Below are positions 34,705-43,359 of a DNA stretch of 64,000 bases, in pieces. This DNA comes from Collinsella sp. AM17-1. Lineage in GTDB: Bacteria; Actinomycetota; Coriobacteriia; Coriobacteriales; Coriobacteriaceae. Below the pieces are notes generated by a model. That model was not told where the DNA came from. It searched no databases and worked only from the letters and a program-made list of their open reading frames with translations. The DNA is taken from assembly GCF_003470665.1 (NCBI RefSeq), contig NZ_QRJZ01000011.1:8168-72167 (forward strand). The letters run 5' to 3'. Position numbers and translations under genes: made by a program. Position 1 is the stretch's first letter. Every line of letters starts with the position of its first letter.

Positions 34705-36511
34705 AACCCTCATGGGAAGCATCCGCGACTATATGAAAGTCACCGTTGCCACGCCGCTGCTCGTGCTTGGCGAGGTGCTCTGCGAGATGCTGATTCCATT
34801 TATCACCGCCAACCTGATCGACGCCATCAAAGACGGCGCCACCGTAGCCGAGATGCTTCCCACCGCGGGCCTTTTGGTGCTCATCGCGCTGACATCGCTG
34901 GCTTTTGGCGCCGCGGCAGGCGTCACCTGCAGCCATGCGAGTTGCGGCTTCGCCAAGAACCTGCGTCACGACCTGTTCTACAAGATCCAGACGTTCAGCT
35001 TTGCCAACATCGATGAGTTCTCGAGCTCCTCGCTCGTCACGCGCCTGACCACCGATATCAACAACGTGCAGCAGGCCTTTATGATGATCATCCGTATCGC
35101 CGTGCGCGCGCCGCTGGTATTGATCTTCGCCTTTACCATGGCGTTTATCATGGGCGGCAGCGTCGCCATGGTCTACCTGGTCATCATTCCGCTGCTGGGC
35201 TTTGGACTGTTCTTTATCATCTTTAAGGTGCGCCCCATCTTCTCGCGCGTGTTCCACAAGTACGATGCCCTTAACGAGTCCGTCGAGGAAAACGTCACCG
35301 GCATGCGCGTGGTCAAGAGCTATGTGCGCGAAGACTTTGAGAAGGAGAAGTTCGCGACCGCCGCGCGCGACGTCCAGATGGACTTCACCCGCGCCGAGAA
35401 GCTGCTCGCCTTTAACAACCCCATGATGAACATCTGCGTCAACGGCGCGTTTGTCGTCATCATCTACCTGGGCTCCAAGCTCATCATCACGAGCCAGGGC
35501 ACGCTGTTCGACGTGGGCCAGCTCTCCTCGACCTTTACCTATGGTTTCCAGATTCTCATGAGCCTGATGCAGCTGTCGATGATCTTTGTCATGGTGACCA
35601 TGGCCGACGAATCGGCACACCGCATTGCCGAGGTGCTGGCCGCCGAGCCCACGATCGCCGATCCCGCCGAGCCCGTGCTCGAGGTTGCCGACGGTTCCAT
35701 CGACTTTGACCACGTGAGCTTTAAGTATTCCAAGCATGCGAAGCGCCAGGCGCTCGACGATATCGACCTGCACATTACGAGCGGCGAGACCATCGGCATC
35801 ATCGGCGGCACCGGCTCGGCCAAGTCCACGCTCGTTAACCTCATCGCCCGCCTGTACGACACCACCGAAGGCGCTGTGCGCGTGGGCGGCGTGGACGTGC
35901 GCGACTACGACCTGGACGCGCTGCGCCACCAGGTCGCCATGGTGCTGCAGAAAAACGTGCTGTTTAGCGGCACCGTCGCCGAGAACCTGCGTTGGGGCGA
36001 CCCGAACGCCACCGACGAGGAAGTCCGCGAGGCAGCGCATCTGGCCTGCGCCGACGAGTTTGTCGACGGTTTCCCCAAGGGCTACGACACCTGGATCGAA
36101 CAGGGCGGCTCTAATGTTTCGGGCGGTCAGAAGCAGCGCCTGTGCATTGCACGCGCCCTGCTGCGTCGCCCCAAGATCTTGATCCTGGACGACTCCACGA
36201 GCGCCGTCGACACCAAGACCGACGCCAAGATCCGCGCAGGGCTGGCAAGCTATCTGCCCAACACGACCAAGCTCATCATCGCCCAGCGCATCAGCTCCGT
36301 GCAGGACGCAGACCGCATCATCGTCATGGAGGGCGGCCGTATCGCGCAGATCGGCAACCATGACGAGCTACTCAAGACGAGCGAGATCTACCGCGAGACC
36401 TTTACCTCGCAAAACAAGATGTCTGCTGAGGGCGAAGGGGCCGTCGAGGCCGACACCGAGGCATCCGCAACGCAAGCTCAGACCCAGGAAGGAGGCGAGG
36501 CACATGAGTAA
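34697..36511 (+). CDS. ABC exporter half-transporter, degenerate-site subunit
   Basis: Membrane-spanning six-helix domain (about 1-320) fused to a nucleotide-binding domain (about 335-575) with Walker A GGTGSAKST, signature NVSGGQKQRL and Walker B ILILDDSTSAVD. The usual catalytic Glu is Asp (DD) and the Gly of GSGK is Ala, so this site is probably degenerate, as in BmrCD/LmrCD/TM287-288 heterodimers. The 604-residue protein ends in an acidic Ala/Glu/Gln tail. It overlaps marR by 8 bp and the next gene by 8 bp (ATGAGTAA). Confidence 0.93.
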   Translation: MIKTLMGSIRDYMKVTVATPLLVLGEVLCEMLIPFITANLIDAIKDGATVAEMLPTAGLLVLIALTSLAFGAAAGVTCSHASCGFAKNLRHDLFYKIQTFSFANIDEFSSSSLVTRLTTDINNVQQAFMMIIRIAVRAPLVLIFAFTMAFIMGGSVAMVYLVIIPLLGFGLFFIIFKVRPIFSRVFHKYDALNESVEENVTGMRVVKSYVREDFEKEKFATAARDVQMDFTRAEKLLAFNNPMMNICVNGAFVVIIYLGSKLIITSQGTLFDVGQLSSTFTYGFQILMSLMQLSMIFVMVTMADESAHRIAEVLAAEPTIADPAEPVLEVADGSIDFDHVSFKYSKHAKRQALDDIDLHITSGETIGIIGGTGSAKSTLVNLIARLYDTTEGAVRVGGVDVRDYDLDALRHQVAMVLQKNVLFSGTVAENLRWGDPNATDEEVREAAHLACADEFVDGFPKGYDTWIEQGGSNVSGGQKQRLCIARALLRRPKILILDDSTSAVDTKTDAKIRAGLASYLPNTTKLIIAQRISSVQDADRIIVMEGGRIAQIGNHDELLKTSEIYRETFTSQNKMSAEGEGAVEADTEASATQAQTQEGGEAHE

Positions 36512-38423
36512 GGCAACGACCGCCGAGCGCGCGCTCAACCGTAAGGGCGGCACCATGTCGCGCCTCATCAAGACGCTCTTTGGCTTCTATCCCGTGCTTT
36601 TGCCCCTTGTCGTCGTCGGCGTGGTACTCTGCGCCATCATCAACTCCATCGGCGCGACCTTCCTTCAGAGCGCCCTGCAGATTATTAGCGAATCGTGGCA
36701 GTCGGGCGACTGGACGACCGCGCAGCCCAAGATTCTGAAGCTCGTGACCACCCTCGCCTGCATCTACGGCGTCGGCATCCTGTCCTCGCTGTTCTGGAAC
36801 CGCGCCATGGCCATCGTCACGCAGGGCTCGCTCGAGAAGCTGCGCGAGAAGATGTTCAACCGCATGCAGGACCTGCCGATCCGCTACTTCGACACGCACC
36901 AGCGCGGCGATATCATGAGCCACTACACCAACGACATCGATACGCTGCGCCAGATGATCAGTCAGTCGCTGCCCAACCTGCTCATGACGATCATCATCAT
37001 CGTCACGGTGTTCTTTATCATGCTGTACTACAGTGTGTGGATGTGCCTGGTCATCATCGCCGGCGTCGCCTTTATGACCTTTATGACCAAGCTGCTCGGC
37101 TCCAACTCCGCGCGTTTCTTCATTGCACAGCAGACCGAACTCGGCGTGGTCGAGGGCCATATCGAGGAAGTCATGAACGGCCAGAAAGTCGTCAAGGCGT
37201 TCTGCCACGAGTCTGCCGCCGAGGCTGATTTTGACGAGCGCAACGAAAAGCTCTTCGAGGTCTCACAGAAGGCCAACATGTACGCCAACATCCTCATGCC
37301 CATCCTTATGAACCTGGGCAACTTGCTCTACGTGCTGGTGGCCCTTGCCGGCGGCATTTTCCTGGCGCTGGGCGTGCCCAACCTGAGCATCTCGGGCATG
37401 GCGCTGTCCATCGCCGTCGTGGTGCCGTTCCTTAACATGACCAAGCAGTTCTGCGGACAGATCGGCCAGATCTCGCAGCAGATCAACGCCGTGGTCATGG
37501 GTCTGGCCGGCGCCGACCGCATCTTTGAGCTCATCGATGAGGAGCCCGAGGCCGACGAAGGCTACGTGACGCTCGTCAACGCGCAGGTAAACCCCGAGAC
37601 CTGGGAGCTCGAGGAGGCCGACCACCATACTGGCATGTGGGCATGGAAGCATCCGCACCGTGCAACCGGCGAGATCGAGTACGTACCGCTGCGCGGCGAC
37701 CTGGTCATGGACAACGTCGACTTTGGCTACACGCCCGACCACGAGGTGCTGCACGGCGTGTCCGTGTTTGCCAAGCCGGGCCAGAAGGTCGCGTTTGTCG
37801 GTGCCACCGGTGCCGGCAAGACGACCATCACCAACCTCATCAACCGCTTCTATGACATCGCCGACGGCAAGATCCGCTACGACGGCATCAACGTCAACAA
37901 GATCCGCAAGGCCGACCTGCGCCGAAGCCTGGGCGTCGTGCTGCAGGACGTGAACCTGTTCACCGGCACCGTGATGGATAACATCCGCTACGGCAACCTG
38001 GATGCGACCGACGAGGAGTGCATCGCGGCGGCCAAGCTCGCGGGCGCGGACGACTTTATCACCCGCCTGCCCGACGGCTACGACACGATGCTCACCGGCA
38101 ACGGCGCACAGCTGTCGCAGGGTCAGCGCCAGCTGATCTCGATCGCACGCGCTGCCGTCGCCGATCCGCCGGCGATGATTCTGGACGAGGCCACGTCGAG
38201 CATCGACACCCGCACCGAGGCCATCGTGCAGGCAGGCATGGACAAGCTCATGGAGGGCCGCACGACATTTGTCATCGCGCACCGCCTCTCCACTGTGCGC
38301 AACTCCGACGCGATCATCTGCCTGGACCACGGCCGCATCATCGAGCGCGGCAACCACGACGAGCTGATTGCCAAGCGCGGGTACTACTACCAGCTGTACA
38401 CGGGAGCGTTTGAGCTGGAGTAG
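36504..38423 (+). CDS. ABC exporter half-transporter, canonical-site subunit
   Basis: Partner of the preceding gene. The 639-residue protein has six membrane helices, then a longer linker (about 345-390, acidic, LVNAQVNPETWELEEADHHT) of the type seen in LmrC/YheI-like subunits. The nucleotide-binding domain has GATGAGKTTITN, the signature AQLSQGQRQLISIARA and a normal Walker B MILDEATSSID. With one canonical and one degenerate site, the pair is expected to form a heterodimeric multidrug or lipid exporter. The start at 36504 is set by GGAGGCGAGGCAC. Confidence 0.93.
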   Translation: MSKATTAERALNRKGGTMSRLIKTLFGFYPVLLPLVVVGVVLCAIINSIGATFLQSALQIISESWQSGDWTTAQPKILKLVTTLACIYGVGILSSLFWNRAMAIVTQGSLEKLREKMFNRMQDLPIRYFDTHQRGDIMSHYTNDIDTLRQMISQSLPNLLMTIIIIVTVFFIMLYYSVWMCLVIIAGVAFMTFMTKLLGSNSARFFIAQQTELGVVEGHIEEVMNGQKVVKAFCHESAAEADFDERNEKLFEVSQKANMYANILMPILMNLGNLLYVLVALAGGIFLALGVPNLSISGMALSIAVVVPFLNMTKQFCGQIGQISQQINAVVMGLAGADRIFELIDEEPEADEGYVTLVNAQVNPETWELEEADHHTGMWAWKHPHRATGEIEYVPLRGDLVMDNVDFGYTPDHEVLHGVSVFAKPGQKVAFVGATGAGKTTITNLINRFYDIADGKIRYDGINVNKIRKADLRRSLGVVLQDVNLFTGTVMDNIRYGNLDATDEECIAAAKLAGADDFITRLPDGYDTMLTGNGAQLSQGQRQLISIARAAVADPPAMILDEATSSIDTRTEAIVQAGMDKLMEGRTTFVIAHRLSTVRNSDAIICLDHGRIIERGNHDELIAKRGYYYQLYTGAFELE

Positions 38424-38437
38424 GAACGGTTACTGAC

Positions 38438-38543
38438 GGAGGGTGCCCCGGGGCGTCGGGGTAATTCCTCCGTGCTCAAACATTCTCGCTTCGCTGCGAA
38501 ACTGCGCGCGGAGGAAATACCCCGCCGCCCCGGGGCACCCTCC
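38438..38543. repeat. Inverted repeat with 35-bp arms
   Basis: Left arm 38438-38472 starts GGAGGGTGCCCCGGGGCG; right arm 38509-38543 is its reverse complement with two mismatches. The loop is 36 bp with its own short stem (TCGCTTCGCTGCGA). Confidence 0.85.
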
Positions 38544-38586
38544 TGCGCGCAATCAGCCCGTTGTTTAAAACGGAATAAAGGTTAGT

Positions 38587-38619
38587 GAGGCCCCGGCCGT
38601 TTGGCCAGGGCCTCGTTTT
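38587..38619 (+). terminator. Rho-independent terminator of the ABC exporter operon
   Basis: GAGGCCC-C-GGCC-GTTT-GGCC-A-GGGCCTC followed by GTTTTGTT on the plus strand. Confidence 0.85.
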
Positions 38620-38621
38620 GT

Positions 38622-38713
38622 TAGTCTTTTTGGGACGGGGCTTTTTAACTACTTTGAGGGTGCGCAGGCAGGGCGGCGAAAGTAGCTAAAAAAGCCCCGT
38701 CCCAAAAAGACTA
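38622..38713. repeat. Inverted repeat with 34-bp arms, bidirectional
   Basis: Left arm 38622-38655 (TAGTCTTTTTGGGACGGGG then CTTTTTAACTACTTT) and right arm 38679-38713 are reverse complements with one extra base. The T-runs inside each arm could also act as terminators in either direction. Confidence 0.8.
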
Positions 38714-38728
38714 CCCGCGCCAAATGAG

Positions 38729-39607
38729 CTAGGTGAGAAGCTGGGCCATGGCGTTGACGAATTTTTGGACTTGGAGGGTGGGCTCGAGCGGATAGTGCAA
38801 AAAGACCGGCACCTCGCGGCCGCATAGGAACGGCACGCCCACAAAGGCCGGGTGCACGCCCGACCACGCTCCGCAGGTGAGCACCGCATCGCCCTTTTCC
38901 TCCGCATCGTTAAAGAGCGCAAAGTCAAAGCTGTCTACGTCGATCACGTCCACGCCGCCGTCGGCCAAAAGATCGATACGCAGGCTGTCCATGGCGTCGT
39001 TGCCGTGACGAAGCACGCGCAGGCGCATGCCTTCCAGGTCGGCGACCGTAATGCGCGTCTTGCGCGCGAGCCGGCTTGTGCGGGGCACATCGATATAAAA
39101 CGGCACATTGACGATGCGGAGCTTTTGGCAGGCGTCGCCCCAGCGCGGGGTCGAAAAACTCGACTGCACCACATCCACCTCGCGCCCCAGGCTGCGCATA
39201 ACGGTTTCACGCTCGTCATAGAGGTCGCTCACCGGGACAATTTCAAAGCGCAACGACGGTTCCAACTCGTGCACGCCCGTCCACATCGACAGCGTCTGGC
39301 GCCCCGGGCACATCATCGACACGCCCAGGCGCACGGCGCCGCCGTCGCCCGCCGCGCGTCGGGCGCGGCGCAACGCATCCTCGGACTGGCGCATGATCGA
39401 GCGCGCATCGTCCACCAGCAGTGCACCCGCCGGCGTCACCTTGACGCCCGAGTGTGAGCGCTCGAACAACGTGATGCCAAACTCGGCCTCGAATCCCGAC
39501 ACCTGCTTGACGAGCGCCGGGGTCGACACGCGCAATTTTGCCGCGGCGCGCGAGAAGCTTCCCAGCTCCGCGGCGGCCGTTACGGCCTCGAGTCGTCGAT
39601 CGTACAC
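38729..39607 (-). CDS. LysR-family regulator, divergent from the SDR cluster
   Basis: Winged-helix DNA-binding domain at 1-60 (AAAELGSFSRAAAKLRVSTP, FERSHSGVKVTPAGALLV) and a substrate-binding-like domain at 85-290. The 292-residue protein starts at GTG 39607-39605 with GGGAG six bases upstream. An ATG overlapping it is out of frame. It is divergent from the SDR-MFS-Gfo/Idh operon, the standard arrangement for control by a LysR protein. The inducer is unknown. Confidence 0.9.
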   Translation of the reverse strand: MYDRRLEAVTAAAELGSFSRAAAKLRVSTPALVKQVSGFEAEFGITLFERSHSGVKVTPAGALLVDDARSIMRQSEDALRRARRAAGDGGAVRLGVSMMCPGRQTLSMWTGVHELEPSLRFEIVPVSDLYDERETVMRSLGREVDVVQSSFSTPRWGDACQKLRIVNVPFYIDVPRTSRLARKTRITVADLEGMRLRVLRHGNDAMDSLRIDLLADGGVDVIDVDSFDFALFNDAEEKGDAVLTCGAWSGVHPAFVGVPFLCGREVPVFLHYPLEPTLQVQKFVNAMAQLLT

Positions 39608-39786
39608 ATCAATCTCCCGTTTCCAGACATATGGCCATGCGTTGCCAAAGGGGGTTGTTTTGGCAGGTCACACACTCAATTAAGAACAAATCGTCTCGCA
39701 AGCTATAAACCACAGGTTTACGCCATTCTAACAAATATGCAATTCACCTGCGCAAATGCAAAGCATACGATAACCAGCGAAAACCA

Positions 39787-39813
39787 CGTGGGTCGATTAA
39801 TGGGAGCGACCCA
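39787..39813 (+). promoter_or_regulatory. Hairpin just upstream of the SDR gene
   Basis: GTGGGTCG and CGACCCAC with an 11-base loop, 27 bp before the SDR start. It may be a leader hairpin or operator. A second small inverted repeat TAAACC-ACA-GGTTTA lies at about 39703-39717. Confidence 0.5.
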
Positions 39814-39840
39814 CCGGGAGGCACAAGAAGGGAAGTTCCT

Positions 39841-40722
39841 ATGAGCAATTGGCTTAAGCTCGAGGGCGATGTCTGCGCCGTGACCGGCGCGCTCGGCGGT
39901 ATGGGCGTCGAGATTTGCCGCGAGTTCGCCCGCAACGGCGCCAACGTCGTCTTGCTCGACCTAGACGAGGAGAAGGTCAAGGCAGCAGCCGCCGACCTCG
40001 CCGCCGAGTTTGGTATCCACGCCGAGGGCTACAAAATGAACGCCACCGACGAGGCCGAGGTTCAGGCTGCCGTCGACGCCACCATCGCCAACTTCGGCCG
40101 CGTCGACGTTCTCGTCAACACCGCCGGCATCCTGCGCTTCGCCGCCATGGAGGACCTGCCGCTAAGCGACTGGGAGCAGGTGCTCAACGTCAACCTCACC
40201 GGCTACTTCATCACCTCGCAGCGCTTTGGTCGCGAGATGATCAAGGCCGGCCAGGGCCGCCTAGTGCACATCTCGACCGTTGCCAGCCACTCCCCCGAGA
40301 CGTTCTCGGGTGTGTACAGCTCCACTAAGGCCGGCGTCAACATGATGTCCAAGATGCTCGCCGCCGAGTGGGGCCCCTACGGCGTGCGCTCCAACTGCGT
40401 CGAGCCCTGCTTTGTCAAGACCCCCATGTCGGCGAGCTTTTACGCTGACCCCGAGGTCGAGAAGAGCCGCAGCCGCCTTATCGCCACGCGCCGCATTGGC
40501 GAGGTCAGCGATATCGCCAACGCCGTCATGTTCCTGGCGTCCAAGCGCTCGGACTTTACCACCGGCGACGCCATCAAAGTCGACGGCGGCTTCTCCAATA
40601 TGATGGGCGACCTCACCGCCAAGCCTGGAGGCCGCCGAGCCTTTGCCGACAACTACCTCAAGAACAAGGGTGTCGAGCTTTGGTCCGATGAGTCCGGCGT
40701 CGCAAAGCCGACTGACCAGTAA
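39841..40722 (+). CDS. Short-chain dehydrogenase/reductase
   Basis: NAD(P)-dependent classical SDR, 293 residues. The cofactor motif VTGALGGMGVEI is followed by the acidic residue in LLDLDEEKVKAAA (suggesting NAD). NTAGILRFAAMEDL is the NAG-region equivalent. The catalytic residues are Ser in HISTVASHSPE and YSSTKAGVNMM (Tyr-x3-Lys). A C-terminal extension of about 35 residues (KPGGRRAFADNYLKNKGVEL) exceeds the usual 250. AAGGGAAG RBS. First gene of an operon with a transporter and a Gfo/Idh oxidoreductase. Confidence 0.92.
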   Translation: MSNWLKLEGDVCAVTGALGGMGVEICREFARNGANVVLLDLDEEKVKAAAADLAAEFGIHAEGYKMNATDEAEVQAAVDATIANFGRVDVLVNTAGILRFAAMEDLPLSDWEQVLNVNLTGYFITSQRFGREMIKAGQGRLVHISTVASHSPETFSGVYSSTKAGVNMMSKMLAAEWGPYGVRSNCVEPCFVKTPMSASFYADPEVEKSRSRLIATRRIGEVSDIANAVMFLASKRSDFTTGDAIKVDGGFSNMMGDLTAKPGGRRAFADNYLKNKGVELWSDESGVAKPTDQ

Positions 40723-40806
40723 ACCAGCCCGGTAGAAAGGGGCGCGGGGCAAGCACCTCAGCGGCGTTTGCCCCTCCCCTCCCCCGTATCGATTAGAAAG
40801 AGTCCA

Positions 40807-42063
40807 ATGGCTTCCACCAACTCCAACAAGGGTCGCGCCGTCGTGCTTTCCGCCGCGTGCGTCACCATGTTCTTTATCAGCTCCATCGCGCTGTATTCCG
40901 TTGTGAGCAAGAACCTGCTCGCCGTCTACCCCGAGTGGTCCAGCGCACTTACCTGGGCTTTCCCGGTCTTCCAGACCATCATGGCCGTGACGGGCATCTT
41001 CGCCGGCCGCATCTCCGATAAGATCGGCCCGCGCAACGTCGTGATCGCTGCCGCCGTGTGCTACGGCGTGGGCTGGTTCATGTCCGGCACCGTCACCGAG
41101 CCGTGGCAGTTCTACCTGTGGTTCTCGCTCGTCGCCGCCATCGGCAACGGCCTAGGCTACAACCCCGCGCTCACCACCGGCCAAAAGTGGTTCATCGACA
41201 AAAAGGGCCTCGCCTCCGGCATCACCCTGGCCGCTTCGACCGCCGGCCCCGCCGTGTTGTCCCCGGTGCTCGCCTCGCTGCTCATCCCGAGCCTGGGCAT
41301 CTTTGGCGCCCTCAAGGCACTCGGCGTCATCTTCTTTGTGACGATCGCCGCCTCCGCCCTGTTCCTGAAGGCCCCCGAGGCCGGCTGGCTGCCCGAGGGC
41401 TTCGAGGCCCCCAAGGGCGGCGCGCATGCCGGCACCTTCGGCGACCTCACCCCGGGCGAGATGGTCAAGACCCCGCGCTTCTGGGTCCTCATCGTCACCT
41501 TCGCCTTTGCCGCCACCGCGGGCACCCTGCTCGTGGGCAAGGTTGCCTCCATCGCCGCCGTCCAGCTCTTCGCCGACCCCACGAGCGCCGCGGCCGTCGC
41601 CCTCGGCGGTGTGGTGGTCTCCGTCAACACCTGCGCCAATCTGGTCGGCCGTCTGTCCTTTGGCCAGATCATCGACAAGCTCGGCGCCTACAAGTCGCTG
41701 CTCATCAGCCTTATCGTCACCATCGTCGCGCTCGTCATCATGTCGATGAGCTTTACGCAGACTATGTTCTTCGTGGCACTCGCCCTGCTCGGCTTTAGCT
41801 TTGGCGCCCTGCTCGTCATCTACCCGCCGCTCACCGGTGGCGCCTTTGGCACCAGCAACATCGGCGTCAACTACGGCATCATGTTTTTGGGCTACGCCGC
41901 TTCTACCTGGATCAGCCAGCCCATCACCGCCGTGCTGTATCACGCCGAGGCCGGCAGCGCCGCCTATCAGCAGTCCTTCTACGGCGCCATCGTGATCGCC
42001 GCCATCGCCGTCGTGCTCACCATCTACATGATGGTCTCCGACAGCAAGAAGAAGTCCGCCTAG
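40807..42063 (+). CDS. MFS transporter, oxalate/formate antiporter (OFA)-like
   Basis: Twelve-helix MFS carrier, 418 residues. The block TTGQKWFIDKKGLASGITLA and NGLGYNPA resemble the OFA/monocarboxylate group. There is a central loop with GWLPEGFEAPKGGAHAGTFG. The ATG at 40807 has AAAGAG nearby. It lies 84 bp after the SDR gene and 69 bp before the Gfo/Idh gene. A carboxylate or sugar-acid substrate is the best guess from family and neighbours. Confidence 0.88.
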   Translation: MASTNSNKGRAVVLSAACVTMFFISSIALYSVVSKNLLAVYPEWSSALTWAFPVFQTIMAVTGIFAGRISDKIGPRNVVIAAAVCYGVGWFMSGTVTEPWQFYLWFSLVAAIGNGLGYNPALTTGQKWFIDKKGLASGITLAASTAGPAVLSPVLASLLIPSLGIFGALKALGVIFFVTIAASALFLKAPEAGWLPEGFEAPKGGAHAGTFGDLTPGEMVKTPRFWVLIVTFAFAATAGTLLVGKVASIAAVQLFADPTSAAAVALGGVVVSVNTCANLVGRLSFGQIIDKLGAYKSLLISLIVTIVALVIMSMSFTQTMFFVALALLGFSFGALLVIYPPLTGGAFGTSNIGVNYGIMFLGYAASTWISQPITAVLYHAEAGSAAYQQSFYGAIVIAAIAVVLTIYMMVSDSKKKSA

Positions 42064-42072
42064 TTTTACCGA

Positions 42073-42103
42073 TGCGACGAGGGGACAGCCCCTTTGTCGC
42101 ATT
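42073..42103. repeat. AAAGGGGA-type palindrome after the OFA transporter stop
   Basis: ATGCGACGAGGGGA...CCCCTTTGTCGCAT, nine bp after the stop codon; a slightly degenerate member of the same palindrome family. Confidence 0.75.
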
Positions 42104-42132
42104 CCACCAGCCACCAGTATTTAGGAGTCGAA

Positions 42133-43173
42133 ATGTCTGAGCTCAACCCCGTCCGCATTGCCGTCATCGGCGCCGGCGCCATGGGCCGCAACCACATCCG
42201 CTTTGTCACCGAGGAGCCCGAGGCCGAGCTCGTCGCCATCGCCGACGCCTTTGAGGGCGCCCGCGCCACGGCCGAGGCCGCCGGCGTGCCGTTCTTTACC
42301 GATCCCGCCCAGATGATGGACGAGGTCAAGCCCGAGGCCGTCATCATCGCCACCCCCAACGACCTGCACCTAGGCGTTGCCCGCGAGGCCATCAAGCGCA
42401 ACATCGTGCCGTTGGTCGAAAAGCCGATCTCCAACGATCTCGAAGATGCCCAGGCCTTCGCCGCCGAGGCCGAGACCGCCGGCGTGCCCGTGCTCGTGGG
42501 TCAGCACCGTCGCCACAACCCCTTCGTCAACAAGGCCAAGGAGATCATCGAGTCCGGCGAGCTGGGCAAGCTCACCGTGTCGAGCTTCCACTACATGATC
42601 TATAAGAACGACGAGTACTTCGATGTCGAGTGGCGCCGCAAGAAGGGTGCCGGCCCGATCCTGGTCAACCTGGTGCACGACGTCGACCTGCTCCGCTACC
42701 TGCTGGGCGAGCCCGTCGCCGTCCAGGGCATGCAGTCCAGCGCCGCCCGCGGCTTTGAGACCGAGGACTCCGCCGTGGTCAACGTTCGCTTTGCCGACGG
42801 AGCGCTCGCGAGCATGACCATCTCCGACGCCACCGCCAGCCCCTGGAACTGGGAGGCCACCGCTCGCGAGGACCCGCAGTACCGCCCCTTCGACGCCGAC
42901 GCCTACTTCATCGGCGGCACCAAAGGCGCCCTGTCGCTGCCCCGCCTGCACCAGTTCTCCTACGACGGCGCCTCCAACTGGCACAAGCCGCTGCAGATGG
43001 AGATTCCGGCCGTCGACCCGGCACTGCCGCACAAGATGCAGCTCAAGCACTTTGTGAAGGTTGTCCGCCGCGAGGTCGAACCCGTCGTGACCCCCGCCGA
43101 CAACGTCAAGACGCTCACGCTGCTTAACGCCATCAAGGAGGCCGCCGAGACCGGTCAGCTCGTCGAGCTGTAA
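42133..43173 (+). CDS. Gfo/Idh/MocA-family oxidoreductase
   Basis: NAD(P)-dependent sugar or inositol oxidoreductase, 346 residues. The Rossmann motif VRIAVIGAGAMGRNHIRFV is at the start, then the conserved EKP in VPLVEKPISND (catalytic Lys region), VGQHRRHNP and HDVDLLRYLLGEPVAV. AGGAG RBS. The SDR and this enzyme in one operon suggest oxidation-reduction of a polyol or uronic-type substrate carried by the transporter. A terminator-like sequence (GGGGC ending in TTTTC) lies near 43240-43290. Confidence 0.92.
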   Translation: MSELNPVRIAVIGAGAMGRNHIRFVTEEPEAELVAIADAFEGARATAEAAGVPFFTDPAQMMDEVKPEAVIIATPNDLHLGVAREAIKRNIVPLVEKPISNDLEDAQAFAAEAETAGVPVLVGQHRRHNPFVNKAKEIIESGELGKLTVSSFHYMIYKNDEYFDVEWRRKKGAGPILVNLVHDVDLLRYLLGEPVAVQGMQSSAARGFETEDSAVVNVRFADGALASMTISDATASPWNWEATAREDPQYRPFDADAYFIGGTKGALSLPRLHQFSYDGASNWHKPLQMEIPAVDPALPHKMQLKHFVKVVRREVEPVVTPADNVKTLTLLNAIKEAAETGQLVEL

Positions 43174-43359
43174 TGCCTTAAGAGCGGCCGCGGCAGAAAC
43201 CCCATGCCGAGTCCCTCGGTCCGCCACAAATAAGCCCCTCTTCTTTGCCCCACGAGCAGCCTCCTGCCCGCGGGGCTTTTCTTTGCAGCCGCGGCGCGCG
43301 GGCGGGTGGTAGACTGGGTGGCTCATGCACCTGTAACGTACTCACAGACAGGAATTCCC

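Larger units (their letters stand above)
38424..38728. other. 305-bp gap with two long inverted repeats between convergent genes
   Basis: No gene. It contains a 35-bp-arm inverted repeat (38438-38543), a terminator (38587-38619) and a 34-bp-arm inverted repeat (38622-38713) ending next to the LysR stop. Confidence 0.85.

Noticed and set aside
34697..36511. First ABC subunit as a pseudogene because of altered Walker motifs
   Set aside because: The frame is intact and an Asp in place of the catalytic Glu is normal for the degenerate site of heterodimeric exporters.
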